Assembly: GCF_025917685.1 (NCBI RefSeq)
Contig: NZ_CP089518.1
Location: 4,589,001 to 4,653,000, forward strand
DNA from: Bacillus cereus
Lineage (GTDB): Bacteria > Bacillota > Bacilli > Bacillales > Bacillaceae_G
DNA length: 64,000 bases
Direction: 5' to 3'
Part shown: positions 1 through 7,302 of the stretch, piece after piece
Position numbering within the stretch: the stretch's first letter is position 1
Layout: every line of letters starts with the position of its first letter
Position numbers and translations under genes: made by a program
The notes under the pieces: model-generated
Databases searched by the model: none
What the model saw: the letters and a program-made list of their open reading frames with translations, nothing else
Told to the model about the DNA's origin: nothing

Positions 1-251
1 TTTATTTTCGGTATATTTAACATTGCTACCTTTTCTCCTTCTTTATGCTGTATTTGAGAAGAAGGTACTTGCGCATTTACTGGTACCTCACTAGAAGGCT
101 GCTTATATGTTTGCTGCTCAAAATTTTTAATTTCTTCTGTCGTTAAATCTTGTGCAGAACTTTTTCCTTTATACCATTCAAAAGCGTAATAGGCTCCCAT
201 TAATAGGCCTACTATCATTAACGTAAATCCAATACGATTTAGAACTGTCAC
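1..251 (-). CDS. srtC: Class D sortase, N-terminal part (runs off the window)
   Basis: Only the first 83 codons are present. They start at a GTG preceded by GGAGGGA at 258-264 with a 6-nt gap. The visible part has a membrane segment at about residues 5-24 (hydrophobic, ending AYYAF), a polar linker, and the motif VAMLNIPKI where a class D sortase fold normally begins. Sortases are membrane transpeptidases that cut sorting signals and link the protein to peptidoglycan. The gene directly upstream encodes a protein with an LPNTA signal. In B. anthracis the sortase called SrtC anchors the LPNTA proteins BasH and BasI, so this gene pair matches that locus. The catalytic His, Cys and Arg lie outside the window, so the assignment rests on the N-terminus and context. 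Confidence 0.75.
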   Translation of the reverse strand, partial: MTVLNRIGFTLMIVGLLMGAYYAFEWYKGKSSAQDLTTEEIKNFEQQTYKQPSSEVPVNAQVPSSQIQHKEGEKVAMLNIPKI

Positions 252-268
252 TGTGAATCCCTCCATGC

Positions 269-298
269 AAAAAATGGTAGGAGTAACCTACCATTTTT
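269..298 (-). terminator. Hairpin terminator between basI and the sortase gene
   Basis: An 11-bp perfect stem (271-281 with 287-297) with a 5-nt loop is followed on the minus strand by a T run. It lies after basI and just before the sortase ribosome binding site. Sortase transcription from the basI promoter would therefore be partial. Confidence 0.7.
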
Positions 299-340
299 AA
301 TATATGAAATTATCCCATTCTTTATAGGCTAATATTTTAT

Positions 341-835
341 TTACGCTTTAACCTTATTGCGACGATTCAATCCAAATAATGTCCCTATCGCTACAAGACA
401 TGCGCTTAATGCCATCATTGCTACATTACCTGATGCTGTGTTTGGTAATTTTTCACCTTTTACAGCTGGTTTCGCTACTTCTTTTTTCTCTGCATCATTC
501 TTTTGCCCGGCCTGAATTGCTGCTTCTTTTTTTGCAAGAGCTTCCTTTTCTTGCACTTGTGGTGTTACTTCTTTTTTCGCTGTATCATTCGTTTGTCCAG
601 CTTTTATTGCTTCCTCTTTTTTAGCCATATCACTTTTTTCTTGTACTTGTGCTGCTTGCTTTTTCTCTGCATCATTTTTTTGCTGTGCCTTAATTGCTTC
701 TTCCTTTTTAGCTACATCTGACTGCACTTGCGCTGCTTCTTCATTTGTCAGTGTCCCAGTTGAAGCGCTCGCTACCGAAGAATATCCTACTGTTAAAAGT
801 GCCATCGCACAAATTGGTAATAGTTTTTTTTTCAT
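341..835 (-). CDS. basI: LPNTA-type sortase-anchored surface protein (BasI)
   Basis: A 164-residue secreted protein. Residues 1-24 form a signal peptide ending SVASA. Residues 30-125 are charged and alanine-rich, with repeated blocks of the form AKKEEAIKAxQxNDxxKKE, probably helical. The sorting signal LPNTA starts at residue 130 and is followed by a hydrophobic segment and the basic tail RRNKVKA. LPNTA is not the usual LPXTG; it is the signal used by B. anthracis SrtC, whose gene lies immediately downstream here. Published work on that system places BasI in the envelope of sporulating cells. The start ATG has an AGGAGAG site close upstream. A 17-bp perfect inverted repeat at 851-897 ends directly before that site. 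Confidence 0.85.
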   Translation of the reverse strand: MKKKLLPICAMALLTVGYSSVASASTGTLTNEEAAQVQSDVAKKEEAIKAQQKNDAEKKQAAQVQEKSDMAKKEEAIKAGQTNDTAKKEVTPQVQEKEALAKKEAAIQAGQKNDAEKKEVAKPAVKGEKLPNTASGNVAMMALSACLVAIGTLFGLNRRNKVKA

Positions 836-850
836 TTTATTTCTCTCCTT

Positions 851-897
851 TTATTCTAGGAATACATCACGTCGCACCGGATGTATTCCTAGAATAA
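851..897. repeat. 17-bp perfect inverted repeat in the basI leader
   Basis: Bases 851-867 and 881-897 are perfect reverse complements with a 13-nt loop. On the basI strand the second arm ends directly before the AAAAGGAGAG ribosome binding site. No T run follows the stem, so it does not look like a terminator. It could be an mRNA-stabilising 5' hairpin, an operator, or a translational control element. Confidence 0.8.
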
Positions 898-955
898 ACA
901 AGAGATGTAAATATAAGATGCAGATGAAATGGAATTCTGTTAAAGATTTCATTAT

Positions 956-998
956 AAAAAAAGGTTATCCAAAAATAATCTTTTGGATAACCTTTTTT
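956..998 (-). terminator. Terminator of the SLH/C39 gene
   Basis: The arms AAAAAAGGTTATCCAAAA and TTTTGGATAACCTTTTTT pair perfectly. The element sits just after the stop codon at 1001 and separates the SLH gene from basI. Confidence 0.85.
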
Positions 999-1000
999 AT

Positions 1001-3772
1001 TTAATCTACACTTAAAGCTTTCTTACCCATTTGGTTATAAATACTTGCAAACCAACTCTTACTTACTTTTACATTTTTCGTTCCATAAAAAGGATCATTA
1101 TAATACACATAATTATCATCGGCACCTGTTAAAACGACCGCATGAGTATTCATTCGCCCATTAATTGTTTTTCCGCCTGGTGTTTTCCATGTTGTAATTG
1201 GTCTAGGATTATTTAGTGCTACAGTTACCCAAGTAACAACTGGTTTCCCATTTCGTACATAATCTTCTAGGACTGAAAAATCATTTCCTGTTAAGTTCGT
1301 TCCCCTTGCATACTTATCTAGCAATCTTTTTAATGGTTCTGGATTAATAGAATATCCTGGCGTATTTCCTGTCACATCACCTACAAACCCTACATCTGGA
1401 TCTCCCCAAATTTGTGATGATGTTTTATAGTTCTTTAATTTCGTTTGATCAAAAGGCATTTCAAATGCAAATGCTACTTTATTTAATGAACGACCAATTT
1501 GATGTTCCACAAGCATTTGTAAAGAGACTACTTCACAGCCATTGTGTAATTCTGGGAATTGATAAATTGATGGTACGTTCAATATCACTTGACTACGATT
1601 AACATTGCCTTCATTAACCCATTTCAAACCATTATTAGTTTGTATTTGAATCCAACCGCCTTCTCTTTCGCCATAAACTTCTACTGTTTGCGGAGAATAT
1701 TTCCCTGATACACGCGATACAAAACTAGGACTGTCATATGCAAAAAACACTTTAGATAAATACTTTGTCTCCCTTTTCGTGTCCAACCATTGGTATCCTG
1801 CATATGTACTTATTCGAAGCCACGTTCCTCTTTCTTCTACAACAGTTACTGTTTGTGGTCCATAATACGCTAAAATTTTCGCAGAGCGTGACGGAGCATC
1901 GTAAGTAGTAAAGTCTCTATCAATCTGTACTTTCTTTTCAGTTAGACATACCCATTTATAGCCTAAACTAGTATGAATTTTAATCCAATCGCCTTCTCTT
2001 TCTTCAACAACCGTCACTTCTTGCGGAGTATACTCGCCTGAAATACCCGACGATAATGACGATTCATTATATGTAACGAAGTTTTTCGCTATATTTACTT
2101 TCTTCTCAGTTAAGCACACCCACTTAAAACCCAGATCCGTATGAATTTTTATCCATCCACCGTCTCTTTCTTCATATACCTTTACTTCTTGTGATGCATA
2201 CGCATTTGAAATACCTGATGATAATGATGGCTCGTTATACGTAAAGAAACTTTTCGTTATATTTACCTTTTTCACTTTTACTTCGCTATCTTTGGATTGA
2301 TCTGTTACCGCAACAAGTCGCGCTGCCTCAGCACGTGTTATCGATTTGTCAGGTTGCCACTGTGTTCCATCAATACCATTTGATATACCTAATTCTACTA
2401 AAATATTAATGGATTTCTCACCCCAATGATCTTTCACATCATTAAATAATGTCGGTAATTCTCCATTAACTTTCGAATCTAATTGATATGCTCGTACAAG
2501 CATTGTTGCCATTGCCGCCCTTGTCATTTGACCGTACGGATTAAATTTCCCGTTTCCTTCACCTTTAATAACACCTGCTTTTTCCACCGCTGCAATGTAG
2601 GAAGATGCCCAATTATCTTTCGAATCTATAAAGGTCGGCTTGTCCCCTTCTTTAACTTCTAATCTTAAAACTTTAGCCATAATTGTAGCCGCTTCAGCCC
2701 TACTTAATACGTTATTCGGTGAAAATGTTCCATCCGGCATTCCTGTAATTACTTTTTTATTCACTAAATAATTAACAGACTCTTCCGCCCACCCTGGAAC
2801 ATCAGGGAATGATTGTGGTGCTGTTTGTAAATTACTCACTGCCCTTTTTAATTCTACTTCTCTTTTTTCCTGTTCTTCCTTTTGCTTTAACTCAAGCTCT
2901 TGTTTTTCTTGCTCTTCTTTTTGCTTTAACTCAAGTTCTTGTTTTTCTTGCTCTTCTTTTTGCTTTAATTCAAGTTCTTGTTTTTCTTTTTGCTTTAACT
3001 CAAGTTCTTGTTTTTCTTTTTGCTTTAACTCAAGTTCTTGTTTTTCTTGCTCTTCTTTTTGCTTTAATTCAAGTTCTTGTTTTTCTTGCTCTTCTTTTTG
3101 CTTTAATTCAAGTTCTTGTTTTTCTTGCTCTTCTTTTTGCTTTAATTCAAGTTCTTGTTTTTCTCGCTCTTCTTTCTGCTTTAACTCTATTTGTTGCTGC
3201 TCCAATTGTTGCTGCGTTATTCTTAATTCTTCTTGCTGTTTCTTTAATTCCTCTCTCTTTTGTTTCTCTTTTAATTCAGGATTTGTTTCTTCTTGATTAT
3301 TCTTTTCTTTTTCTTCTAATCGACTCTTCTCTTCAAGCTCTTTCTTCCTTTTTTGTTCCTCTAATTCATTCAAGTTTGTCTCTTCTTGGTTATTCTTTTC
3401 TTGTACTTCTAACGGATTTTTCTTTTCAAGTTCTTCTTGTTGTTTCTTTAATTCATCTAATTTTTGCTGAACTTCTTCTAATTTTTCTTTATCTTTACTA
3501 TCTTGTTTTAGTAATTCTTCTTTTTTCTGCTTTAATTCGTCAACTTTATCAAATAACTCTTCCTGCTGTTTCAAAATACCTTTTCTTTTTTCTAATTCCA
3601 TTTGTCTCTCTTTTATAGCATCAAATTGTTTTTGCAATTCACTCTGTCTATCACTATGTATACTCTGTAAAGCTTCTATATTATTTTCAATTTCCGCTAG
3701 CGAACTAGAAGGAAACGCTAATAGATTTGTTGTCAATAAACTGGCTACTGCAATTACACTATATTTTTTCAT
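1001..3772 (-). CDS. SLH-domain surface protein with coiled coil, SH3-like repeats and C39-like peptidase
   Basis: A 923-residue secreted protein. Start: an upstream in-frame ATG at 3847 exists, but AAAAGGTG lies just before ATG 3775/3772, and MKKYSVIAVASLL begins a signal peptide ending near SSSLAE. Domains in order: a highly charged coiled coil at about 34-315 with near-identical 13-residue repeats; three SLH domains at about 322-490 (FPDVPGW, FIDSKDNW, FNDVKDHW); four SH3-like repeats of about 55 residues at 497-724; and a C39-family peptidase-like domain at 727-923 with a likely nucleophile Cys in NGCEVVSL and a His in NTHAVVL. SLH domains bind pyruvylated secondary cell-wall polymer, so the protein probably sits on the wall non-covalently. 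Its substrate is unknown. It has its own terminator. SLH domains after a long coiled coil, rather than directly after the signal peptide, are unusual. Confidence 0.85.
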   Translation of the reverse strand: MKKYSVIAVASLLTTNLLAFPSSSLAEIENNIEALQSIHSDRQSELQKQFDAIKERQMELEKRKGILKQQEELFDKVDELKQKKEELLKQDSKDKEKLEEVQQKLDELKKQQEELEKKNPLEVQEKNNQEETNLNELEEQKRKKELEEKSRLEEKEKNNQEETNPELKEKQKREELKKQQEELRITQQQLEQQQIELKQKEEREKQELELKQKEEQEKQELELKQKEEQEKQELELKQKEEQEKQELELKQKEKQELELKQKEKQELELKQKEEQEKQELELKQKEEQEKQELELKQKEEQEKREVELKRAVSNLQTAPQSFPDVPGWAEESVNYLVNKKVITGMPDGTFSPNNVLSRAEAATIMAKVLRLEVKEGDKPTFIDSKDNWASSYIAAVEKAGVIKGEGNGKFNPYGQMTRAAMATMLVRAYQLDSKVNGELPTLFNDVKDHWGEKSINILVELGISNGIDGTQWQPDKSITRAEAARLVAVTDQSKDSEVKVKKVNITKSFFTYNEPSLSSGISNAYASQEVKVYEERDGGWIKIHTDLGFKWVCLTEKKVNIAKNFVTYNESSLSSGISGEYTPQEVTVVEEREGDWIKIHTSLGYKWVCLTEKKVQIDRDFTTYDAPSRSAKILAYYGPQTVTVVEERGTWLRISTYAGYQWLDTKRETKYLSKVFFAYDSPSFVSRVSGKYSPQTVEVYGEREGGWIQIQTNNGLKWVNEGNVNRSQVILNVPSIYQFPELHNGCEVVSLQMLVEHQIGRSLNKVAFAFEMPFDQTKLKNYKTSSQIWGDPDVGFVGDVTGNTPGYSINPEPLKRLLDKYARGTNLTGNDFSVLEDYVRNGKPVVTWVTVALNNPRPITTWKTPGGKTINGRMNTHAVVLTGADDNYVYYNDPFYGTKNVKVSKSWFASIYNQMGKKALSVD
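2862..3180 (-). repeat. 39-bp in-frame tandem repeats in the coiled-coil region
   Basis: The unit QELELKQKEEQEK (39 bp) occurs six times almost identically. Two shorter 30-bp units (QELELKQKEK) lie in the middle, and degenerate copies flank both ends. All units keep the reading frame. The bases of the 39-bp copies are nearly identical, so copy number could change by slippage or recombination. Confidence 0.85.
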
Positions 3773-3886
3773 CATACACACCTTTTCTAATTTTACTAAA
3801 ATCCCATTTCCTACCATACGTAAAATGTAAGATTCCTCCATAATCATAGCAAATCTGTTCTACGCAAAGGGACTTTTCGTAAAAAT

Positions 3887-3919
3887 AAAAAAAGCATCGT
3901 ATAATACAATGCTTTTTTT
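3887..3919 (-). terminator. Terminator after the 110-residue unknown gene
   Basis: AAAAAAAGCAT at 3887-3897 pairs with ATGCTTTTTTT at 3909-3919, just downstream of the stop at 3935. Confidence 0.75.
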
Positions 3920-3934
3920 GATGTGCCTCGATAT

Positions 3935-4267
3935 TTATTTGTTACTTTCACGTGACTTAGAAGTAGAAAGGGCCGGAGTGATAACTAATTGTCTCGGCTC
4001 AGTTTTCTTTAAGTGATTTTTGACGTTACACTTACGACGTTGAACAACCCACGCTTTAATAGGATTTGTCAAAATAATCTTTTGCTCTTCGTTAGGGGCC
4101 TCTTCTTCCAACCTACAACTTTCGCTCCATTTATTCCATTTCATTGTAAGTTTAGAAGAAGAATGATCGTCTTCTCGATCAAACAAGTGCAAAAAATCCA
4201 TTTCGCCAGCTAGCATTACGGTGTTGCTAGTTGCTAAAAAAGAAAAGGTCGTCCAACGTTTCTCCAT
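3935..4267 (-). CDS. Unknown 110-residue soluble protein
   Basis: I do not recognise this family. The protein is 110 residues, with no clear signal peptide or membrane segment, a charged middle section and a basic C-terminus. The reading frame is supported by a strong ribosome binding site (GGAGTAGGAGGG directly before ATG 4267) and by its own terminator at 3887-3919. Upstream there is a perfect BceR-type box (4399-4412), with further CTTACA half-sites nearby and a TATAAG -10 candidate at 4344-4349. From this context the gene may belong to an envelope-stress regulon; that is inference. No function is assigned. Confidence 0.6.
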   Translation of the reverse strand: MEKRWTTFSFLATSNTVMLAGEMDFLHLFDREDDHSSSKLTMKWNKWSESCRLEEEAPNEEQKIILTNPIKAWVVQRRKCNVKNHLKKTEPRQLVITPALSTSKSRESNK

Positions 4268-4398
4268 GCCCTCCTACTCCTTTTTCACATATAGAGTGCC
4301 TAAAACTTAATTTACCTAAAATATGCTTGCCTTTTACCTTACACTTATAGTTTATCCAAAACACTACTATGCAACTATCGATTTGCCTTACAACTACC

Positions 4399-4412
4399 TT
4401 ACATTTTTGTAA
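4399..4412. promoter_or_regulatory. BceR-type box upstream of the 110-residue gene
   Basis: TTACA-TTTT-TGTAA matches the TNACA-N4-TGTAA consensus of BceR-like response regulators, and is extended to the 16-bp palindrome CTTACATTTTTGTAAG. It is identical in core to the site at 17702-17715. The centre lies about 59 bp upstream of a TATAAG -10 candidate on the minus strand. Confidence 0.5.
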
Positions 4413-4420
4413 GAAACAAA

Positions 4421-4449
4421 AAACCTTCACTCTCTATACGTGAAGGTTT
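4421..4449 (-). terminator. Terminator of the small membrane protein gene
   Basis: AAACCTTCAC at 4421-4430 pairs with GTGAAGGTTT at 4440-4449 and is followed by a T-rich tract on the minus strand. It lies directly after the stop at 4451. Confidence 0.7.
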
Positions 4450-4450
4450 C

Positions 4451-4666
4451 TCATTTCTCATCTATATGATCTTTCATATGATCGACTCCAGCTTCTTGTA
4501 GCTGTGACATCATACCGTGGGAAATTGCGCCTAATACTAAAGTCATTCCAATTAGTGAAATCCGAATCGCTGGTACATCAATTATGTAAGCCAAACTACC
4601 AAGAACAATTGTTAAAAGTAATGCTTTTATAAATGTTGCACTTGTATACTCTTTCTTTTTCATCAT
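4451..4666 (-). CDS. Small membrane protein, function unknown
   Basis: About 71 residues, with two hydrophobic segments at about 13-30 and 36-55 and a charged, acidic C-terminal tail (HMKDHIDEK). The first possible start, GTG 4672, overlaps the AAAGGG ribosome binding site, so ATG 4666 or 4663 is preferred. The gene is monocistronic: it has its own terminator and lies back to back with hpt. A perfect CcpA-type site (4678-4692) sits directly upstream of the ribosome binding site, which suggests repression in rich sugar medium. No known domain was recognised. Confidence 0.6.
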   Translation of the reverse strand: MMKKKEYTSATFIKALLLTIVLGSLAYIIDVPAIRISLIGMTLVLGAISHGMMSQLQEAGVDHMKDHIDEK

Positions 4667-4677
4667 AATCACCCTTT

Positions 4678-4692
4678 ATGGAAGCGTTTTCT
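4678..4692. promoter_or_regulatory. Catabolite-responsive element (cre) candidate
   Basis: ATGGAAGCGTTTTCT matches the CcpA consensus WTGNAANCGNWNNCW at every specified position. It touches the ribosome binding site region of the gene ending at 4451, so it would act as a roadblock or repressor site. hpt starts 136 bp away on the other side. Confidence 0.55.
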
Positions 4693-4760
4693 TAATGTAA
4701 TCAGTATATCATATCATCTGACTATTTTGTGGGGATTTCTGTAAAAACCTTATATCTTCT

Positions 4761-4789
4761 TTGACTTTTTTCTTTCTATCCTTTACAGT
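4761..4789 (+). promoter_or_regulatory. Sigma-A type promoter of hpt
   Basis: TTGACT at 4761-4766, a 17-bp spacer, and TACAGT at 4784-4789. It lies 39 bp before the hpt start codon. Confidence 0.5.
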
Positions 4790-4827
4790 CGAAATGTTCA
4801 CAAGTTTTACACTGTAGGAGGATTCAA

Positions 4828-5355
4828 ATGAAAATTGAAATAAAAGACACTTTAATTTCTGAAGAACAATTACAAGAAAAAGTAAAAGAACTAGCGCTTC
4901 AAATCGAACGTGATTTTGAAGGAGAAGAAATCGTTGTAATCGCTGTATTAAAAGGATCTTTCGTATTCGCTGCTGATTTAATTCGTCATATTAAAAACGA
5001 AGTAACTATCGACTTTATCTCTGCATCTAGCTACGGAAATCAAACAGAAACAACTGGAAAAGTAAAACTATTAAAAGATATCGATGTAAACATTACTGGA
5101 AAAAACGTAATTGTCGTAGAAGACATTATCGATTCTGGTTTAACACTTCACTTCTTAAAAGATCACTTCTTTATGCATAAACCAAAAGCATTGAAATTCT
5201 GTACGTTACTTGATAAACCTCAGCGCCGTAAAGTGGACTTAAAAGCTGAGTATGTTGGCTTCCAAATTCCAGACGAATTTATCGTTGGCTACGGTATCGA
5301 CTGCGCAGAAAAATATCGTAACTTACCATTTATCGCTTCAGTTGTAACGGAATAA
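4828..5355 (+). CDS. hpt: Hypoxanthine phosphoribosyltransferase
   Basis: A 175-residue cytosolic enzyme of purine salvage that transfers phosphoribose from PRPP to hypoxanthine or guanine. The PRPP-binding motif VVEDIIDSGLTL is intact at about residues 91-102, and the early LKGSFVFAADLIR loop and the C-terminal DEFIVGYGID metal/substrate segment are typical of bacterial HPRT. AGGAGGA lies 5 nt before the ATG. The gene stands alone between a promoter and a terminator. Bacilli usually carry another hpt beside ftsH, so this would be a second copy; that cannot be checked here. Confidence 0.9.
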   Translation: MKIEIKDTLISEEQLQEKVKELALQIERDFEGEEIVVIAVLKGSFVFAADLIRHIKNEVTIDFISASSYGNQTETTGKVKLLKDIDVNITGKNVIVVEDIIDSGLTLHFLKDHFFMHKPKALKFCTLLDKPQRRKVDLKAEYVGFQIPDEFIVGYGIDCAEKYRNLPFIASVVTE

Positions 5356-5362
5356 ATATAAT

Positions 5363-5401
5363 AAAATAAACTTCCATCAATTATTGATGGAAGTTTATTT
5401 T
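5363..5401 (+). terminator. hpt terminator
   Basis: An 18-bp perfect stem (5363-5380 with 5384-5401) with a 3-nt loop and a T tract. Confidence 0.8.
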
Positions 5402-5439
5402 CTATCACAATTCGTAAAAAACAAAGGGAGAGAATAAAA

Positions 5440-6342
5440 ATGACAAAGACAAAATTTGAAAAAGTACTCCTCATCGTAAATCCGAAAGCCGGTCAAGGCG
5501 ACTTACATACAAATTTAACGAAAATCGTACCACCTCTTGCCGCAATTTTTCCTGATCTACATATCCTTCATACGAAAAAGCAAGGTGATGCAACAAAATA
5601 TTGTCAGAAGTTTGCTAGTAAAGTAGATTTAATTATCGTCTTCGGTGGTGACGGGACTGTATTTGAATGCACAAATGGCTTAGCCCCTCTTGAAACTAGA
5701 CCTACACTTGCAATCATTCCAGGCGGAACTTGCAACGACTTCTCTCGCACACTTGGTGTTCCGCAAAATATTGCAGAAGCAGCGAAACTCATTACAAAAG
5801 GACATGTAAAACCAATTGATGTTGCAAAAGCAAACGGACAACACTTTTTAAACTTCTGGGGCATTGGACTCGTATCTGAAGTATCAAACAATATTGATGC
5901 AGAAGAGAAAGCAAAGCTTGGTAAAATCGGTTACTACTTAAGTACCATTCGAACTGTCAAAAACGCTGAAACATTCCCAGTAAAAATTACTTACGACGGA
6001 CAAGTATATGAAGACGAAGCTGTCCTTGTTATGGTTGGAAACGGTGAATATCTTGGCGGTATCCCGTCCTTTATTCCGAACGTGAAATGTGATGACGGAA
6101 CACTTGATATTTTCGTAGTCAAATCAACAGGCATTCAAGCCTTTAAAGATTATATCGGAAAGAAACTATTTGAAGACTCAAATGAAAATGACATCTTCCA
6201 CGTCAAAGCTAAATCCATTCATATTGAAACAGAAGAAGAAAAAGAAGTAGATACAGATGGTGAAAGCTCTCTACATACACCGTGTCATATTGAATTGTTA
6301 CAAGGGCACTTTACGATGATTTATAATCCTGCGGTTGTGTAA
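5440..6342 (+). CDS. Diacylglycerol/lipid kinase family protein (YegS/BmrU type)
   Basis: 300 residues, full length for the family. The DAGK catalytic domain is shown by NPKAGQG at 14-20, the nucleotide-binding GGDGT at 69-73 and PGGTCNDF at 94-101. The C-terminal half carries the second-domain motif DGTLDIFVV. Such enzymes phosphorylate diacylglycerol or a related lipid using ATP at the inner face of the membrane. The exact lipid cannot be told from sequence. GGGAGAG precedes the ATG. It follows hpt after that gene's terminator, so it is probably separately expressed. It is close to B. subtilis YerQ/YtlR/BmrU-type proteins but not assigned to one of them. Confidence 0.85.
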   Translation: MTKTKFEKVLLIVNPKAGQGDLHTNLTKIVPPLAAIFPDLHILHTKKQGDATKYCQKFASKVDLIIVFGGDGTVFECTNGLAPLETRPTLAIIPGGTCNDFSRTLGVPQNIAEAAKLITKGHVKPIDVAKANGQHFLNFWGIGLVSEVSNNIDAEEKAKLGKIGYYLSTIRTVKNAETFPVKITYDGQVYEDEAVLVMVGNGEYLGGIPSFIPNVKCDDGTLDIFVVKSTGIQAFKDYIGKKLFEDSNENDIFHVKAKSIHIETEEEKEVDTDGESSLHTPCHIELLQGHFTMIYNPAVV

Positions 6343-6345
6343 TGC

Positions 6346-6389
6346 AAAAAGAAGAGCTAAAGTTTCAACACTTTGGCTCTTCTTTTTTA
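6346..6389 (+). terminator. Terminator of the lipid kinase gene
   Basis: AAAAAGAAGAGC at 6346-6357 pairs with GCTCTTCTTTTT at 6376-6387. Confidence 0.7.
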
Positions 6390-6421
6390 TTAGCAAGGCA
6401 TTTTAATCTACTCTTTAATTT

Positions 6422-7177
6422 TTAATATAAGTTTTCATAATCAAACTCCACCCAATTTTTCCAGTGCGTATTAGCATCCTTATCTACAATAACACTTGGA
6501 TCTTGCTTCTCTATCGCTGCAGCTACTGATTGGAAGAATTCATTTTCACTTACTTTCTCTTCTTCAACATGTTGCCACTCTTCCGTTTCATAAGCTACTT
6601 CCCAATCACCTTTTAAACCGAACTCTTCTAAAACTTCTTCTTTATCCCACCATAATAACTTTCTAGCTTCTTCATTAGTAGCCAGCATACGCATGAAATA
6701 TATTGGATAAGACTCTTTCGTTTTCACTTCTATTCCATTATTCGCATAATCTTCTTCTGTAAATTGATATTCAAAATGATGATCACGAATTTTTAAACTA
6801 CCGTTATGAATATCCGGTATAAATTCACCTTTATTATCAAATAATTCATAATCTCCATCATTTACTTGCAAAATACCGTCATCACCAATTGAATGATTCA
6901 TTCTATCGCCATATACTTGAATATCATTAAATACACCTAATGAACCTACACCGAGAATTTGAAACACCATTAACCAATCCTTAGTACCTTTAAAGAAAAG
7001 AGAGAATTTCACTTGCGAAATATCCATATATTCATTATCAAAGGCAGGAAATTCATAGTTACTTTGCTTTCTATCTAATAGCTTCAAAATATCTTTTTGC
7101 ATATGTATCACCTTTTCTTCAATTTCTTCAATATAAACAAAATTTTTTTTGATTTCACTAGAGTATAACATAGACAT
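6422..7177 (-). CDS. Unknown acidic cytosolic protein
   Basis: 251 residues, rich in Asp, Glu and aromatic residues, with no signal peptide or membrane segment. I do not recognise a named domain. The middle region (IQVYGDRMNHSIGDDGI, then alternating polar/aromatic stretches) looks beta-rich, and the C-terminus ends with a Trp-containing acidic tail. GAAAGGC lies 4 nt before the ATG. It is transcribed divergently from the Rpn-like nuclease gene and shares a 125-bp upstream region with it. It could be an immunity-like or housekeeping protein; nothing in the sequence decides this. Confidence 0.6.
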   Translation of the reverse strand: MSMLYSSEIKKNFVYIEEIEEKVIHMQKDILKLLDRKQSNYEFPAFDNEYMDISQVKFSLFFKGTKDWLMVFQILGVGSLGVFNDIQVYGDRMNHSIGDDGILQVNDGDYELFDNKGEFIPDIHNGSLKIRDHHFEYQFTEEDYANNGIEVKTKESYPIYFMRMLATNEEARKLLWWDKEEVLEEFGLKGDWEVAYETEEWQHVEEEKVSENEFFQSVAAAIEKQDPSVIVDKDANTHWKNWVEFDYENLY

Positions 7178-7230
7178 ACTTGCCTTTCATTTTCTAATAA
7201 TACTACTAACAAAATGACAGAAAGGTCTGT

Positions 7231-7260
7231 TTGCATGGCCTAGTTCTTTTTAGGTACAAT
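7231..7260 (+). promoter_or_regulatory. Promoter of the Rpn-type nuclease gene
   Basis: TTGCAT at 7231-7236, an 18-bp spacer, and TACAAT at 7255-7260. Transcription would begin near 7267, which rules out the in-frame ATG at 7231 and supports the GTG start at 7303. Confidence 0.6.
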
Positions 7261-7302
7261 GAGGGAAAGAGGCAACCTGATATACAAGGGAGAGGAAAAG
7301 CT

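Noticed and set aside
2809..3618. 269-codon open frame on the plus strand opposite the SLH protein
   Set aside because: It mirrors the low-complexity coiled-coil repeat; the product is a Leu/Val/Phe repeat with no ribosome binding site.
4227..4430. 67-codon frame on the minus strand upstream of the 110-residue gene
   Set aside because: It overlaps the better-supported gene and the BceR-type box region, and lacks a ribosome binding site.
7231..7302. Longer N-terminus of the Rpn-type nuclease from ATG 7231
   Set aside because: The ATG lies within the -35 box of a good promoter, and the family N-terminus begins at GTG 7303 behind a strong site.
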